Assembly: GCA_949361645.1 (NCBI GenBank)
Contig: OX442416.1
Coordinates: 16,682,993 to 16,746,992, forward strand
DNA: 64,000 nucleotides
Direction of reading: 5' to 3'
DNA from: Spongilla lacustris
Taxonomy: Eukaryota > Porifera > Demospongiae > Spongillida > Spongillidae
The translations under genes were made by a program, and so were the position numbers. Each line of letters starts with the position of its first letter. The stretch's first letter is position 1. Below, piece after piece: positions 12,031-22,840 of this stretch. The notes under the pieces were generated by a model. The model saw only the letters and a program-made list of their open reading frames with translations. It did no database searches and was not told where the DNA came from.

Positions 12031-12820
12031 GTTCACAATGGCTTTAAAAGCCATAAAAGTGGGTTCCTCCTAGACTAGCTTGTGGTCATACAGTTAACCA
12101 TTGTGGCCAGAAACCTTCTCTGTGTTATCACATATGTCGCGCTCCCAGACACACTCAGGATAGGTTTAATTTTTTTTTGCTTAAAATAAAATTGGTAAAC
12201 GCAAGGAAACAAGAAATTACGGAAATTATACAAATATTACAGACCTACATTACATAGCAAATCTACCTGATACAAGTGCTAAATGTAGAAGTGTAATATA
12301 ATGATTGTATAACGTCGATAATCCCTTTTTCTCTTACTTTTTACTCAATTTCTGTTGACAAATTCTACATCACCAATTCTAATTTTATTGTATACATGTA
12401 CATACATGATACTTGCATAAGATATTAAAGCAAGCAAAGAACATAGGACAGTTCATAGGGGCACAATCCAAAGCCACTGATTTAACAAGGCAGGTGTTTA
12501 GTCTGCCATATAGGTCATGTGTGATGACAGTCTTTGGCTTGGAGCAGGTGATTGCCAGCCGTGGTCTCAACAACCAAAGGGATACAAACCTAGTTCTCCA
12601 CACTTGCCATCATTACTGTTGTGCTTCCTTATCTCAGAGGCCTCAGCAGCTGCACCTGGTGACACTCCTCTTAAGACCACGACCATAATTAGCTAATGAT
12701 TGCAGGAGAGATAATGTGGCTGGGTGCCTGCCATCAAAAGTTTTCAGGCATCACTGTACTGATACAGATGTTCCACTGCCACTTCAGACAAGTCGAGTGA
12801 ATTAAGCAGTGAGGTCACTA
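12031..12820. other. Intergenic with a partial repeat copy
   Basis: About 12188-12390 is a diverged copy of the family also at 8155-8335 and 36605-36967 (ACAAGAAATTACGG and ACTTTTTACTCAATTTCTGT blocks). The ORFs at 12385-12688 resemble nothing I know. Confidence 0.45.
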
Positions 12821-14919
12821 GGGGAGACCAGGGCCAGTTGTCACAACTTTTGTGTTTCATATTACCCCATAATTTTGATAGTACCAATTAAATTAAAAGG
12901 ACATCATCTACAAACACTTTGGCTATATTTCAGTTTATTTTTTGAAGCAACCATATTTTTTTAAAGATGAAAAATATTGGGTACCATTATGAAAACCTGC
13001 CCCATGCCCAGTTTGGTTGTCACTTGTCACACTAACCCCTATACACATAGGCTTACTATTATTTTGTTTTCTCCTACCATTTATACTGGTAACATTTTAG
13101 TTCCAAAACATCATGATACATGAATTTCATTTGAAACATTTCCTCTTCCTCCTGTCTGTGTTGTAGTTTCCTCAGTTCCCTTTCCTCTTCCACTTGTCTG
13201 GGTGGTTGTTTGCTTGGTAGCCCTAACCTTTCCTCTTCTATCTATGGCAAGTTGCTGATTCGTCTTCATTGAGCCCTTCCTTTTTTTGTTTGCTAAAGCT
13301 GCCATTACAAGAGAATCTGTAAAAATCGATGATCTAGATACTTACTTTTTGCGCAGTGCTGCTTTTGAAAAAGGTCACACATTTTCAGGGGACTGATATG
13401 TGCTGGGAAGCATAGCTGGTAGAGTGGAGACCAAAAGCCAGGAGGAGCAACTATGCATGGAAGTTCATCAACTAGATCAGGTCTTGCAGTTAGAGCAGAA
13501 TGCTCATAAATTATCCTTAGTGGTGTAGGTACACAAGAATTACTAATAGTCTCACTGCTTATACCAATGGACACTTCTGGATTAGTAACAGATTCACTTG
13601 CTGGAGAGTTTGAAAGTGCCATTGGATGGTCTGTGGTGAAAGCTGTGGCAAAGTCAGCCTCCTGGAATACGTCTCTATCAATTTAGGTGATATTCCAGCC
13701 ACACTGAATCCTGCTGCCATAATGAGTTGCTGCAAGAGGAAAAGCAAGTGCCAAAATTTGTGGAATGTCATAAATCGTCATAGCCTTTCGAGGGTTATTC
13801 AGCATCCAAGAATCACTTGCACTATTAATATACTTTTTCATTGGTCTATATACACGGATTGATCAAGAGGTTGTAAACGACGGGAGCAATGGGATGGGAT
13901 CGAACGAAAGCATTGAAATCCCTTAGCATAGGAAAGACCATCTATGGACAGATGTGAATCATGGTTATCAAGAAGCAATAAACATGGCCTATCTTTGGTA
14001 CATTTAGCAAATTCACAACATCCAGCCAGATGGATTAGCACTTCCTTTGCTGCATTGGCCAAAAAATGGTCATAGAAGTGCATGTGCATGAGGAAACATG
14101 AAAAGGGGTAATAGTGTTCCCTATTGCAGAAACTGAATCCTAATGCTCGTGCTGCTTGTGGTTTACGTATTGACAATGAAGGATGACGTTTAAGTTTAGC
14201 ATTGTGCTAATGCTAGCTGATAAGCAAGCTTTCGTACAGTTTGTTTCGGTGAATGGCCTTGTCAGAAGCACGCAAAATGTACGGAACAAGCTTTTCCTCT
14301 AGTAAATTAAAGTAAGGCATAAAATCTGCCAATTTTTTCGATACCCAGCTCACCAAGGGACAGGGCTCACCATGATACGCTGTTGTTTGTACATCAGTGA
14401 ATTTGTATCGAAGCAAAGTTCGATAGTTAATTCCGAAGTCTCTAGCTGTACCTCGGGCAGATTTGTTGTCAAATCTCACCTGGCAAACAGCACGCAGTAT
14501 CATCACATCTGACTTCACACAACCTAGCTCTTTGTGCCTTTCTCTGGATGTTTCGAGGCATTTTCTAAAGACAAGTAAAATTCACTCGGTTGATTGTGAC
14601 AACTGACCCCATGCCCTCCTCGCATTCCCGTCATGGACGGTACGAAAAATAATATTTGTTGCTCGAATGGAATAGGCATTTGGTTTCCACGTACAAGCAA
14701 GCCGGCCCATGTATTGATTATTAAAACTACGTTTTGCCATTATTTGATTGCAATATAATAGGTTGTATAGAAAAACGATAAACTATATTCCACATGAGAT
14801 GGTTCTGGATTTTTGTATTTAAGCACAGCGTATTACTACCTACATTTTATGTATTATATACTTTTTATTACCTGTCTGCAAAGATATAACATTTGCGACA
14901 ACCAGCCCTGGTCTCCCCT
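12821..14919 (-). mobile_element. Degenerate pogo-like DNA transposon with terminal inverted repeats
   Basis: The ends are GGGGAGACCAGGGCCAGTTG (12821) and its imperfect inverted partner ending GGTCTCCCC at 14919. Matching subterminal GTTGTCAC motifs follow. The left end abuts TA, as expected for a pogo/Tc1-type TA target; the right side reads TG, so the duplication is not intact. The interior encodes a broken pogo-type transposase on the minus strand. Length (~2.1 kb) suits a pogo element with an internal deletion. Confidence 0.72.
13111..14561 (-). pseudogene. Pogo-like (DDE superfamily) transposase remnant
   Basis: Translation begins at an ATG at 14561 (MPRNIQRKAQRA), shifts frame, and continues with a helix-turn-helix of the Psq type (SARGTARDFGINYRTLLRYK). 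A block reading LKRHPSLSIRKPQAARA follows, then a DDE-domain fragment CLLLLDNHDSHLSIDGLSYA...SRRLQPLDQSV, where the Asp of LLDNHDSH is the expected second catalytic position. Next come MTIYDIPQILALAF and a low-complexity basic C-terminus (KKRKGSMK near 13280). At least three frameshifts and stops occur, and roughly 100 residues between the DNA-binding and DDE parts, including the first catalytic Asp block, are missing. It is therefore inactive. Confidence 0.8.
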
Positions 14920-15449
14920 GCTACATTGCCTAATTTAACTTTGACACTTTTAAGTGTGCCAAATGACGAGAATCAGCAAAAACATCATCCCTCAGCATGT
15001 TATGATGATGTACAATATCTCCTCCTTGTTTGCAAGTGGAAGCAGAATCCATGGTGGAATCTGGACAAAGGGTACATGGTGAGCCAGCTGACGTGTGTCA
15101 TTTGAGAGCAACATGCATGGAACTGATTTGGTTCAAAGTGGAAGCCAATACCCTCTGAGGGAACAACTGAAAGGCATGATGAGGAATAAGGGGCAGAGAT
15201 GGATAGTAGGCATGCCCTATTAGCCACTAAGGACATGTTAAACAGCTAGGCATGAAATTGTAAATGATCTATATTACTTTTGCTGTGCAGGGGAAGGTAA
15301 GATGGAGTCCAGTGAGATTGTTTCAGATGGTGCTACTCATGAGTTAATAGCATGAGGGATGGTGGTGTAGCCCAAAGAAGATGAGTTTGTTTGCAGAAGC
15401 CACTGCAAGTGTGGAGGAGCATTAATGCTATTAGAGGGTCATGTGGGAA
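14920..15449. other. Intergenic, no feature recognised
   Basis: Short ORFs only. It could be further eroded non-LTR sequence, but no motif can be named. Confidence 0.4.
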
Positions 15450-16051
15450 TTGGTTTAGGTCACCATGACAAATAAATTTAGGTTGACATCACAACCCAAT
15501 CTGCATGTACCATTGGCAAGACTCAGTACACTATGCTGGCACCAGCCACAACACCATCATCCACATACCAGGCCCAAGTCCATCAATACCCTGTGTGGTT
15601 TGTGGCTGGAAGGTAACCTTTGCATGTTGAGGCATCTTGCACAGACGCATGTTGCATTCTCTACACAATCCAAAAGAGTGCCATCAAACAAAGCGGTGGC
15701 TTCTGCCATGTAACTGGCCAAAGATGGGGTTTATGGCAAGGCATGTCAGATAATAACATCTCAGGGCATAGCTCGTAATAATGAAAACATCATTCCTATG
15801 CATTTAGGTGCCTGTCCATCAAAACCTGCTGCTCCACCAGTAGGAGCAGTGTTACCATTAGCCACAAACCACACAGGGTATTGATGGAGATGGGCTTATT
15901 ATGCTGACCCATTGCTGAAGGTAGGGAGAACCCATTGAGGAAACATTAGAAATTTTCCAAGCATCACTGCCACTATTTCCTTCAAAACAGATGATACAGC
16001 ATGTGCAAATGCTGGCCTGGCTTTTGAAGGAACAAACTGAAAAGTAGGGCA

Positions 16052-16056
<5 letters not shown>
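15450..16056 (-). mobile_element. Non-LTR retrotransposon relic with RT catalytic motif
   Basis: On the minus strand, 16050-15900 reads VPSKARPAFAHAVSSVLKEI and MLGKFLMFPQWVLP, the segment preceding the RT domain in this family. Further on, about 15590-15540 reads AWYVDDGVVAGASIV, containing the YVDD catalytic box of reverse transcriptase. Stops and an internal deletion separate the two blocks. The block near 15660-15700 (TTTGATGGCACTCTTTTGG, reversed) is also present at 22020-22050, so this and 21440-22140 come from the same family. Confidence 0.62.

Positions 16057-16085
<29 letters not shown>
16055..16085. repeat. ATT trinucleotide microsatellite
   Basis: About nine ATT units followed by a short AT run. 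Confidence 0.9.
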
Positions 16086-16091
<6 letters not shown>

Positions 16092-16789
16092 TATAATTAT
16101 ATAGATAGATGTACTTATTCTACATGTGTATGTGATAGTAAGTGTACATTTATGTGTATGTACAGTGTGTAATTGACTGTGTGCTATATCTTGCCTCTTT
16201 GCAAGGTACAGTATATTAACAGTGTAACATTAACATTCTATCTGTTGACAGAATAACCAAATTCTTTGTGGACGAGCTCAAAACACTTCTTGCGCTGCTA
16301 GTATGCACATCTGGTAAACAGGCATTCTACATGTACAGAACACATCGAAATCTAGCCTGGGTCTTTCCATGGTTACAGGAAACCCTCATGGTGAAGTGTT
16401 TTTTTTTTCTCTATAGGTAGGCACTGCAGCGTAAATGCCAGGTCCAAGGAATATACACCACAATCATTGCTTCTTTGTAGAGTTGCTTTCAACATGCAAT
16501 CTGCTGAAGCTGCATGAGAAGCATATACACTCACAAACATGTACCTATTCAGGCCTATATGTTCCAAGACAGTCATGCAGTGACCATATGCTTCTGAAAT
16601 GTGGCTTCATTGTGAATCTATACTCCCAAGCATTGAAATCATGCACCATTCCATCTGTATTACTTTGCAAGGAGTGATTGTCCAGCAGTTGTAACAGGTT
16701 CAGAAAGCCAGCTACCCAAAACAATCGTTTTCCAAAACAACTTCGTTAGCCAAAAGTGACGAACAAAAACACACACAAATGAAATCTCC
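16086..16789. other. Intergenic sequence
   Basis: No coding, RNA or repeat features recognised beyond short ORFs. Confidence 0.4.
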
Positions 16790-17200
16790 AACGCCCCGAA
16801 ATTCTAAGGGAACGCTTTTAAGATAGACTTTCCATATTACGTAACGATTACGTATATCGGTTACACACTTTATTTATATATCTGATACCAGACGATTTTC
16901 GTCCAGGAAATTCTACACCCATTGGTATGATTGGCGCTCTTTGGAACAGTTCCTATCGCGAGTTATACTCATCCAGGAAAGAAGACGACTATGGACAAAT
17001 TTGGGACTGGGAACGTGTTTGGCGACTTGAACAGAACGTTTAAATGATCATCCTTCCATTCTGGTTCGATAGCAACAAAGAGCTAAACTATCCGTTTCTC
17101 GGTTCGCGAGTTATACGCGGGTCGCGGTTTTTAAAAAATGATTTCATGATACGGCACAAATCCCTCGTAACTCTCGATATTTTGACTGTGCATGTATTGC
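16790..17200 (-). repeat. Dispersed repeat, inverted copy of 44040-44380
   Basis: The blocks GATTTCATGATACGGCACAAA, CGAGTTATACGCGGGTCGCG, AAATGATCATCCTTCCATT and ACACCCATTGGTATGATTGG occur inverted and in order at 44040-44380. It lies directly upstream of the deaminase gene. The motif GCGAGTTATAC also occurs at about 46178. Confidence 0.65.
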
Positions 17201-17262
17201 ATGCCACACTAACATATTCAGTCTCCATTATGTAAACAAATATTAGCTCTTTAAATCTACTA

Positions 17263-17676
17263 ATGGATCACTCACCCCTGCAAAGCCAAATTGCACAAAT
17301 GGCCGGCAACAATGAAATTCACAGCAAAAGGAAAGGTGATGATGACTCAGGCGACTCTTACATGGCCTTGAAAAAGCCCAAACCACACAGTGGTGATGAG
17401 GTAAGACAATTTTTTGATCAAAAAAGAACACGAATTGCACAAAAGACATTTAAGAGGCCAAATATATAAGTTTTATGTGATATTACATGTAAATGCAGGA
17501 TTTGAAATGTATATGGTTATGTTTCCAGGAACAATTCTACCAAGCCTAAATTTAAATAAAGTTGATCTCACCTCTCTTAATTAGTTTTCAAGTGTTCCTA
17601 GATTTATAAAATTGTTGTTATGTGTGATGCCATTTATGAGTTATAAAAATCCAGGTTTTATATGTGCATGTGTGTG

Positions 17677-17711
<35 letters not shown>

Positions 17712-20380
17712 ATGTGTAATAGTGAGTTAATATATCAACAATGCTTGTCTTGTAATAAACCTAGTCCTGTATACATTGCTACATGCATATATCTTTTAAC
17801 CATTAAAGTAGAATTTTTTTGTGGAATACGGCACTCAAAACACTTGGAACTGTTTGTTTAATTAAATGTAATTCAGATTCATTCTGTTTAGGGTTGCGCG
17901 CTAAGCTTACAAACATACACAACTAATTAAATATATTGTGCAGCAGTCCTTATTCTTTTTCATTAGGCATCTCTCGAAACACTGCTTGACATAGCTGACA
18001 AAGTAATGGATTATGTTTTTTATCCTGTGCAACTCCAACTAAATCGTTCTGCTTTAATCAGTGATCTCATCAAAGAAGCAATACAGGTTTTACCATCTCT
18101 TGAATATAGACAAGTCGAATATCTTTATGTGACATATAAAAACAAAAGGTTATCTTCATATTATGACGTTGCCGATGCAGTACAGGATGCTGATCCATTG
18201 GAACCATTTCGTATTAAGGTGAGCAAATACACATTAGAGAAAGTGGCCTATTTTGATATAAGCAAGGGTTGTAATCATTGTTGCTGATGGATCATTATAA
18301 TTTCAAATGACAGGATTTGATTTGATTGCATGATTTAGGCAAGTAAGTCAAATGGATGTGGTGTCACATTTAAATCTCTCTATAGTCAACCAGCAGTAAT
18401 GATAATCATTGTTGTCTATCTATACATGCACTATTGCTTTAAGATGGCATATGTTTAGAAGTGGAAGCTTACATTGTTTACATGTACATGTACATGTCGG
18501 AAGAACTGATAAAAATTAATCATGCAGTAATGAAAATTAATCTAACAGACCATAATTGAAATCTCATGGGCAACAAGTCCAAACACTGTTATAAACTGCA
18601 GTCACAATAGAGCTCAGAGCCATATATCAAATTCAAAGTAGCCCTAAAATCTTGTACTGATTCCATGCAAAGTAACACTGACTTTGCTAGATAATTTGTA
18701 TACCTTTATACCTCCTGTGCATGTGTATATGCCTATAGACCTTATTTAAAGTCACATGCTGCACTGAATGTGCTCTACATAAGCACACAATTGGATTATA
18801 CAAGAAGGATAAAATGCATCATTTGGGGTTCTAAGAGACTGGTTTTAAATGCTCCATAGGCAAGTGTTCTGATTAAGTTTACAAGTCTATTATGATTGAT
18901 CTTCTTGCCTTGTGAATTTTTTATAGTCATATAGAGATTTAAAAGAAGTTTTCTTTTAAATCAAAAAGTTTATATGTGGTGACTCGCATCTTATCACTAA
19001 GAAATCTGCCTCCTTGCACTTTTCAAGCTTGCATGTACATGTATCGAACAATAATGTTTTTAAGGCTGTAGCCATTATACATGTATATAAATGACTGATT
19101 TTATAGTGTTCAGTTTAAACCAATAACAGCTTAGTAATAAGCTAGGACATTTTAATGTCATTAGTACAGTGTACTGTGCTTTTTGATGAAGACATTGAAA
19201 TGACACTGCCTTACAGCAAGCCAGCTCAGTCTCAAGAGTGTACGAGCCATATTCCACCACTCCTTATTAGCTTTAATTTGGTTTATATGTATTTACAACA
19301 ATATTAATATGTATAGATATCTAGATGTCATTTATTATTGCAAGGTGGTGGCATCATTAAACCCAAAGGGCATCACCGGAAAATGGTGCAGCCCTTGAGC
19401 TGGTCTTCCTGTGCCACCTCCACTTACCAATATCAGGCTGGTGGGCAATTTTGAAAAGGTTTCATTTAACATACACATGAATGGTCATGATGCTGCAGAG
19501 GCATTGCTTGTTAAATCATTAGCATGTATTGTTTAATCATTTCAATAATAATAATCACTACATATATCTACATTGCTACAGCATGCAAGCCTTTTATAAC
19601 CTACTAATGTCAAGCTACAAAATCAACTTGGGTGAATGATCTTGATCACTGATATTCTTCTTGTGACATGCAACTATTGTCAAGCATCATGCATCATGCA
19701 TGCATATAACTCAGCAATATTATTCCATGCATGCATCTTTCAAGTTGAGCGTTCAATCATGTTTTAAAAGGCCATGTATATTTAATTTAAAAATAAATAA
19801 ATGATTTACTAACACGTGCGATTGATGCATATTACTGCTACAGTCGGCTAAACGTTGTGTTATAATCCATCATATTTTAAGCCCAATGTATGCCTAGCCT
19901 TAAGTTAATCTTCATAAACTAGCTCCGTGCATATAATTTATCTAGGAGAACTATGTTATACCTCGTCAAGAACTGGGAGAAAACTTTTCTACTCCATGGG
20001 AAAAAATCACCTACCTATTTGTAAAGTACACATGGCATAAGAAAGGGAAGAAGATCGAGGAACTTCGTCATTACAGGACTATTCAAGAAGACGGACGTCC
20101 ATCTGTACACACAGAACAGCAATTTATACGCGATGTTAAGGATGGTACGTTTCCAAAAGATTCTGAATTTGAACTGTATAGTAATTATACTCCATGCGCT
20201 GGAAGAAAGGAAGGTCACTGCGAACCGTGCTGTGATGCATTGCTCAAAGCAGTTGAAGAAAGAGCAATTGAACCATTGATGATTTATGGTGTGTATAAAT
20301 ATATGTATCAAGGTGAAAATCCACATGACAAACTTATGCTTCTGATGCAGAAAGGATTTTTCAATTGGATTCCTTTCTAG
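17263..20380 (+). CDS. AID/APOBEC-like cytidine deaminase with N-terminal ubiquitin-like header
   Basis: Three exons join without breaking frame: 17263-17400 (donor GTAAGA), 17967-18218 (acceptor TTCATTAG, donor GTGAGC) and 19946-20380 (acceptor TATCTAG), giving 274 residues. Exon 1 (1-46) is charged with KRK and KKPKP clusters, possibly a nuclear signal. Exon 2 (47-130) looks like a ubiquitin-like beta-grasp unit ending PLEPFRIK. Exon 3 holds a deaminase fold: YLFVKYT strand, H185-T-E187 (Zn ligand and proton donor), ELYSNYTPC with Cys214, a loop with Cys222, Cys225 and Cys226 for the second zinc ligand, a helix CCDALLKAVEE and strand LMIYGVYKYMY. The strand-helix order after the Cys pair mirrors AID (SPCxxC, helix, LRIF strand). 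Expected role is C-to-U deamination of single-stranded nucleic acid. Met14 (17302) is conserved in the partial copies and is an alternative start. The Cys loop is longer than in vertebrate AID. A second frame continues past the stop to 20507 (see findings). Confidence 0.7.
18219..19945 (+). other. Intron 2 of the deaminase gene, with a gypsy RT scrap
   Basis: 1.7 kb intron. On the minus strand about 19338-19450 reads HHFPVMPFGFNDATT, matching the 'F.VMPFGL.NAP.T' motif of Ty3/gypsy reverse transcriptase, so a small retroelement relic lies in the intron. The rest is AT-rich without features. Confidence 0.55.
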
Positions 20381-20507
20381 AACAAAACTGGAGAAATTGA
20401 AACCGTTACTTCCAACGGAAATGCATAAAAGAGCATGTGAAAAAGCGATCGAAAAACTCCCCACAGAAGGGTTTGAAAGAATTACTACAAATGCACTTTG
20501 TAACTGA
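20381..20507 (+). other. Open second frame downstream of the deaminase stop
   Basis: The +1 frame stays open from about 20363 to TGA at 20505-20507 and encodes a helix-like tail (KLEKLKPLLPTEMHKRACEK). A homologous tail in the same shifted frame exists in the second copy (about 24745-24841). It may be the original C-terminus, now displaced by a frameshift, or be reached by frameshifting or RNA processing. Confidence 0.5.
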
Positions 20508-21212
20508 ATGCTACTGTAACGTTTAAAGACGTAGTCTAGACATCACATGCGAACTATGAACTTGTACTTATATGTACTGTGTGTTCTAGTGTATGTAATG
20601 CTGTATTTGTATGTATTTTGATATTATCTGCCAACGTCTTTAGCTGCATAGTGGTGAAATGTCACGCGATAATTGGTCCGGGCAAAACTAATTGGTCCTT
20701 TTTCGCTGTCAAAATTGATCCGAACCCGGACCGCTTTTGGTGATCCGGGTTACCGAAAGTGGTCTAACTTCCTGAAAATCGCTCCTTGCCTCGTGAAGGT
20801 CGTATATAGTGTGTTACTACTGTGACCCGAGGAAATAGGATAATATATAGCTGCGTAGATCGTCGTCATATATGCATGCGTATATCTGTTTTGGGTGCCA
20901 GATGTGTATAATGTATTGAATACCTGTATGTTTGCATGTCACTCAAGTACTGTACATTCCATAAACTGTCAATATAGCTGATTACTGCTTGCACGTTAGA
21001 TCATCTAAAATGTGCACACTTATAACATAACTGTTGATACAGTGCTGAAAGAGTTGTACATGTATATATACTACATTTTATGTAATCTTATACCCAGACC
21101 CTGATTCCCACAGTACATCACCGCTACGTGGAAAGAGGGTCTTGTGAACTGCTGTACTCAATTCTGTCCACTGTCACCAGAATGTTGAGGAACCAATCAG
21201 CTTCGAGGTATG
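20508..21212. other. Intergenic downstream of the deaminase gene
   Basis: No gene recognised. A near-repeat of 'ATTGGTCC' / 'CCGGACC' motifs occurs around 20675-20760. Confidence 0.4.
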
Positions 21213-21228
21213 CCGGCAGTAATTGCAT

Positions 21229-21255
21229 ATCAGGACCCACGGTAGTGGGTCCTAT
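21229..21255. repeat. Palindromic motif, copy 1 of 3
   Basis: AGGACCCAC and its inverse GTGGGTCCT flank a 4-base centre. The same dyad occurs at 39811-39838 and 46412-46437. Flanking bases (CCTACATAGG, reversed) are shared with the 39811 copy, so it is part of a dispersed repeat. Confidence 0.65.
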
Positions 21256-21318
21256 GTAGGATTGCCATTGGCACATTGAAATCGAAGAGCAGCCTTGTCT
21301 TCGAAATATACTGCAAAC

Positions 21319-21444
21319 TTAAAACTTGAGGCCGTGTGGAGATAAAATCGCGATTTTTCTGCGATTCGTAAATTTAGCTATATTAAAACTTGAGGCCGTG
21401 TGGAGATAAAATCGCGTTTTTTCCGCGGTTCACATTTAGGTATG
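21319..21444 (+). repeat. Two-unit tandem repeat, ~64 bp
   Basis: AAACTTGAGGCCGTGTGGAG begins both units (about 21320 and 21385), each continuing ATAAAATCGCG and ending in a similar TTCGTAAATTTAG / TTCACATTTAG block. Confidence 0.75.
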
Positions 21445-22140
21445 TTGACATAATAGCTCAACCTGTACCATTGGCAAGTACTCTTCCTACCTCTATGCTA
21501 GCCACAACACCGTCATCATCCATTTACCTGGCATAGTACAAGAGGGCATCAGAGGCACCAGAAAGTATTACCAAAGAGAACAAGAGGGGGCCAAGAGAGT
21601 CACCTTGTTGGACACCACACTTTGGTGTCAACTTCCTCACCAAGCAAATATGGACGCTAGCTATAACACCAATGAGCTGATGGGTGCCTGACAGGACACC
21701 AAATCAAATTACAAGCATTCTTCATGTCCACTTTCAAAACTGTACATGTAAAGTTCACTTGCATCCAGTACTCTTGCATACAAGCACTCAGACCATGTGA
21801 AACCTTTCTTCTCCCATAGGATATGCCACCCCAAACTGGTGTGGTTGAAAAAAAAAATCAGAAGCCTTAGCCCTCACTAATGCATACAAACACCACTGTG
21901 ATAGGGCGAATATATCCATAGCACAACCTTGCTTAGACCTCACCAAAGCTGTGAGGTTACCTCCAGCTAGGAAGGCTGATGTCATCTTTGGCCGGTGTTA
22001 TGGCAGATGCCACCACTTTCTTTGATGGCACTCTTTTGGATTGTGTAGAGAATGCAGTGCAATTACAATCTTCAATCCACCAGCGCAGTAGGTTACACTT
22101 TTTGCATCTTCAATGAGAATAGTCCACGCACATAAAACTG
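21440..22140 (-). mobile_element. Non-LTR retrotransposon relic spanning the RT domain
   Basis: Minus-strand translation gives, in order, FLAGGNLTALVRSKQG, CLYALVRAKASDFFFQPHQF plus GVAYPMGEE, then GVQQGDSLGPLLFSLVIL (RT motif with QQGD), and near 21520-21490 a damaged DDGVVAS box. Several frame changes and stops intervene, so it is dead. The block order is that of the family seen at 15450-16056. Confidence 0.72.
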
Positions 22141-22840
22141 TACTGGATCTATGCTAATACCTAGGAACTAGAGCACCATTGCTTCATAGTGAATTCATTG
22201 TTGGCCATGCACTTTTGTCTACTCTGTCAAGTCATCCTAAAACATACTATTATGTACTTGAATTAACTATGATTATCTGATCATGAAGGTTGTGATGACA
22301 CAATAGTATCAGTGATGGCGGTAGGAGTTCCTAACTATTCCACTCAGCTCAATACCATTGCACTCCAACCCTTGTCAATTGAGGATGAAGGATCATGAAA
22401 AGCATTGGCCACCATGTAAAGTCTACAGTATATCAGCTACCCTATAGGTATCTCACACATATGCAGTGCCATACATGTAAAATGTATTATTTTATCTTAG
22501 ATGCTGGTAAATACTTATAAATGCATTATATGGCTTCCTTGATTATTCAAATTTATGCACATGTATGGTTTTGCACCAGGTTTTGCAATGTGTAACACTT
22601 GACACAAAAGTATACTTACCCCTGCATTCAAGCAATTCAGTTTTAGATACAAAAAATGAATTTGACTAGTTGCTATATACACGCATTGCTGCAGTTATAG
22701 GTGGTGACCACACAGCCAGAAAATGTGTCTGACATCTTGTATGAAAGTTCTTCTCCACCACCCCACCCCCACCTCCTCCCCAACATTTTTGCATGCTGGT
22801 GTCAGACGGTCAAACATGTCCAATAATATGTATTGTTTTA
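22141..22840. other. Intergenic sequence before the duplicated deaminase locus
   Basis: Nothing recognised except short ORFs. Confidence 0.4.

Noticed and set aside
12821..14919. Functional domesticated pogo transposase gene
   Set aside because: Several frameshifts, stops and a large internal deletion removing part of the catalytic core.
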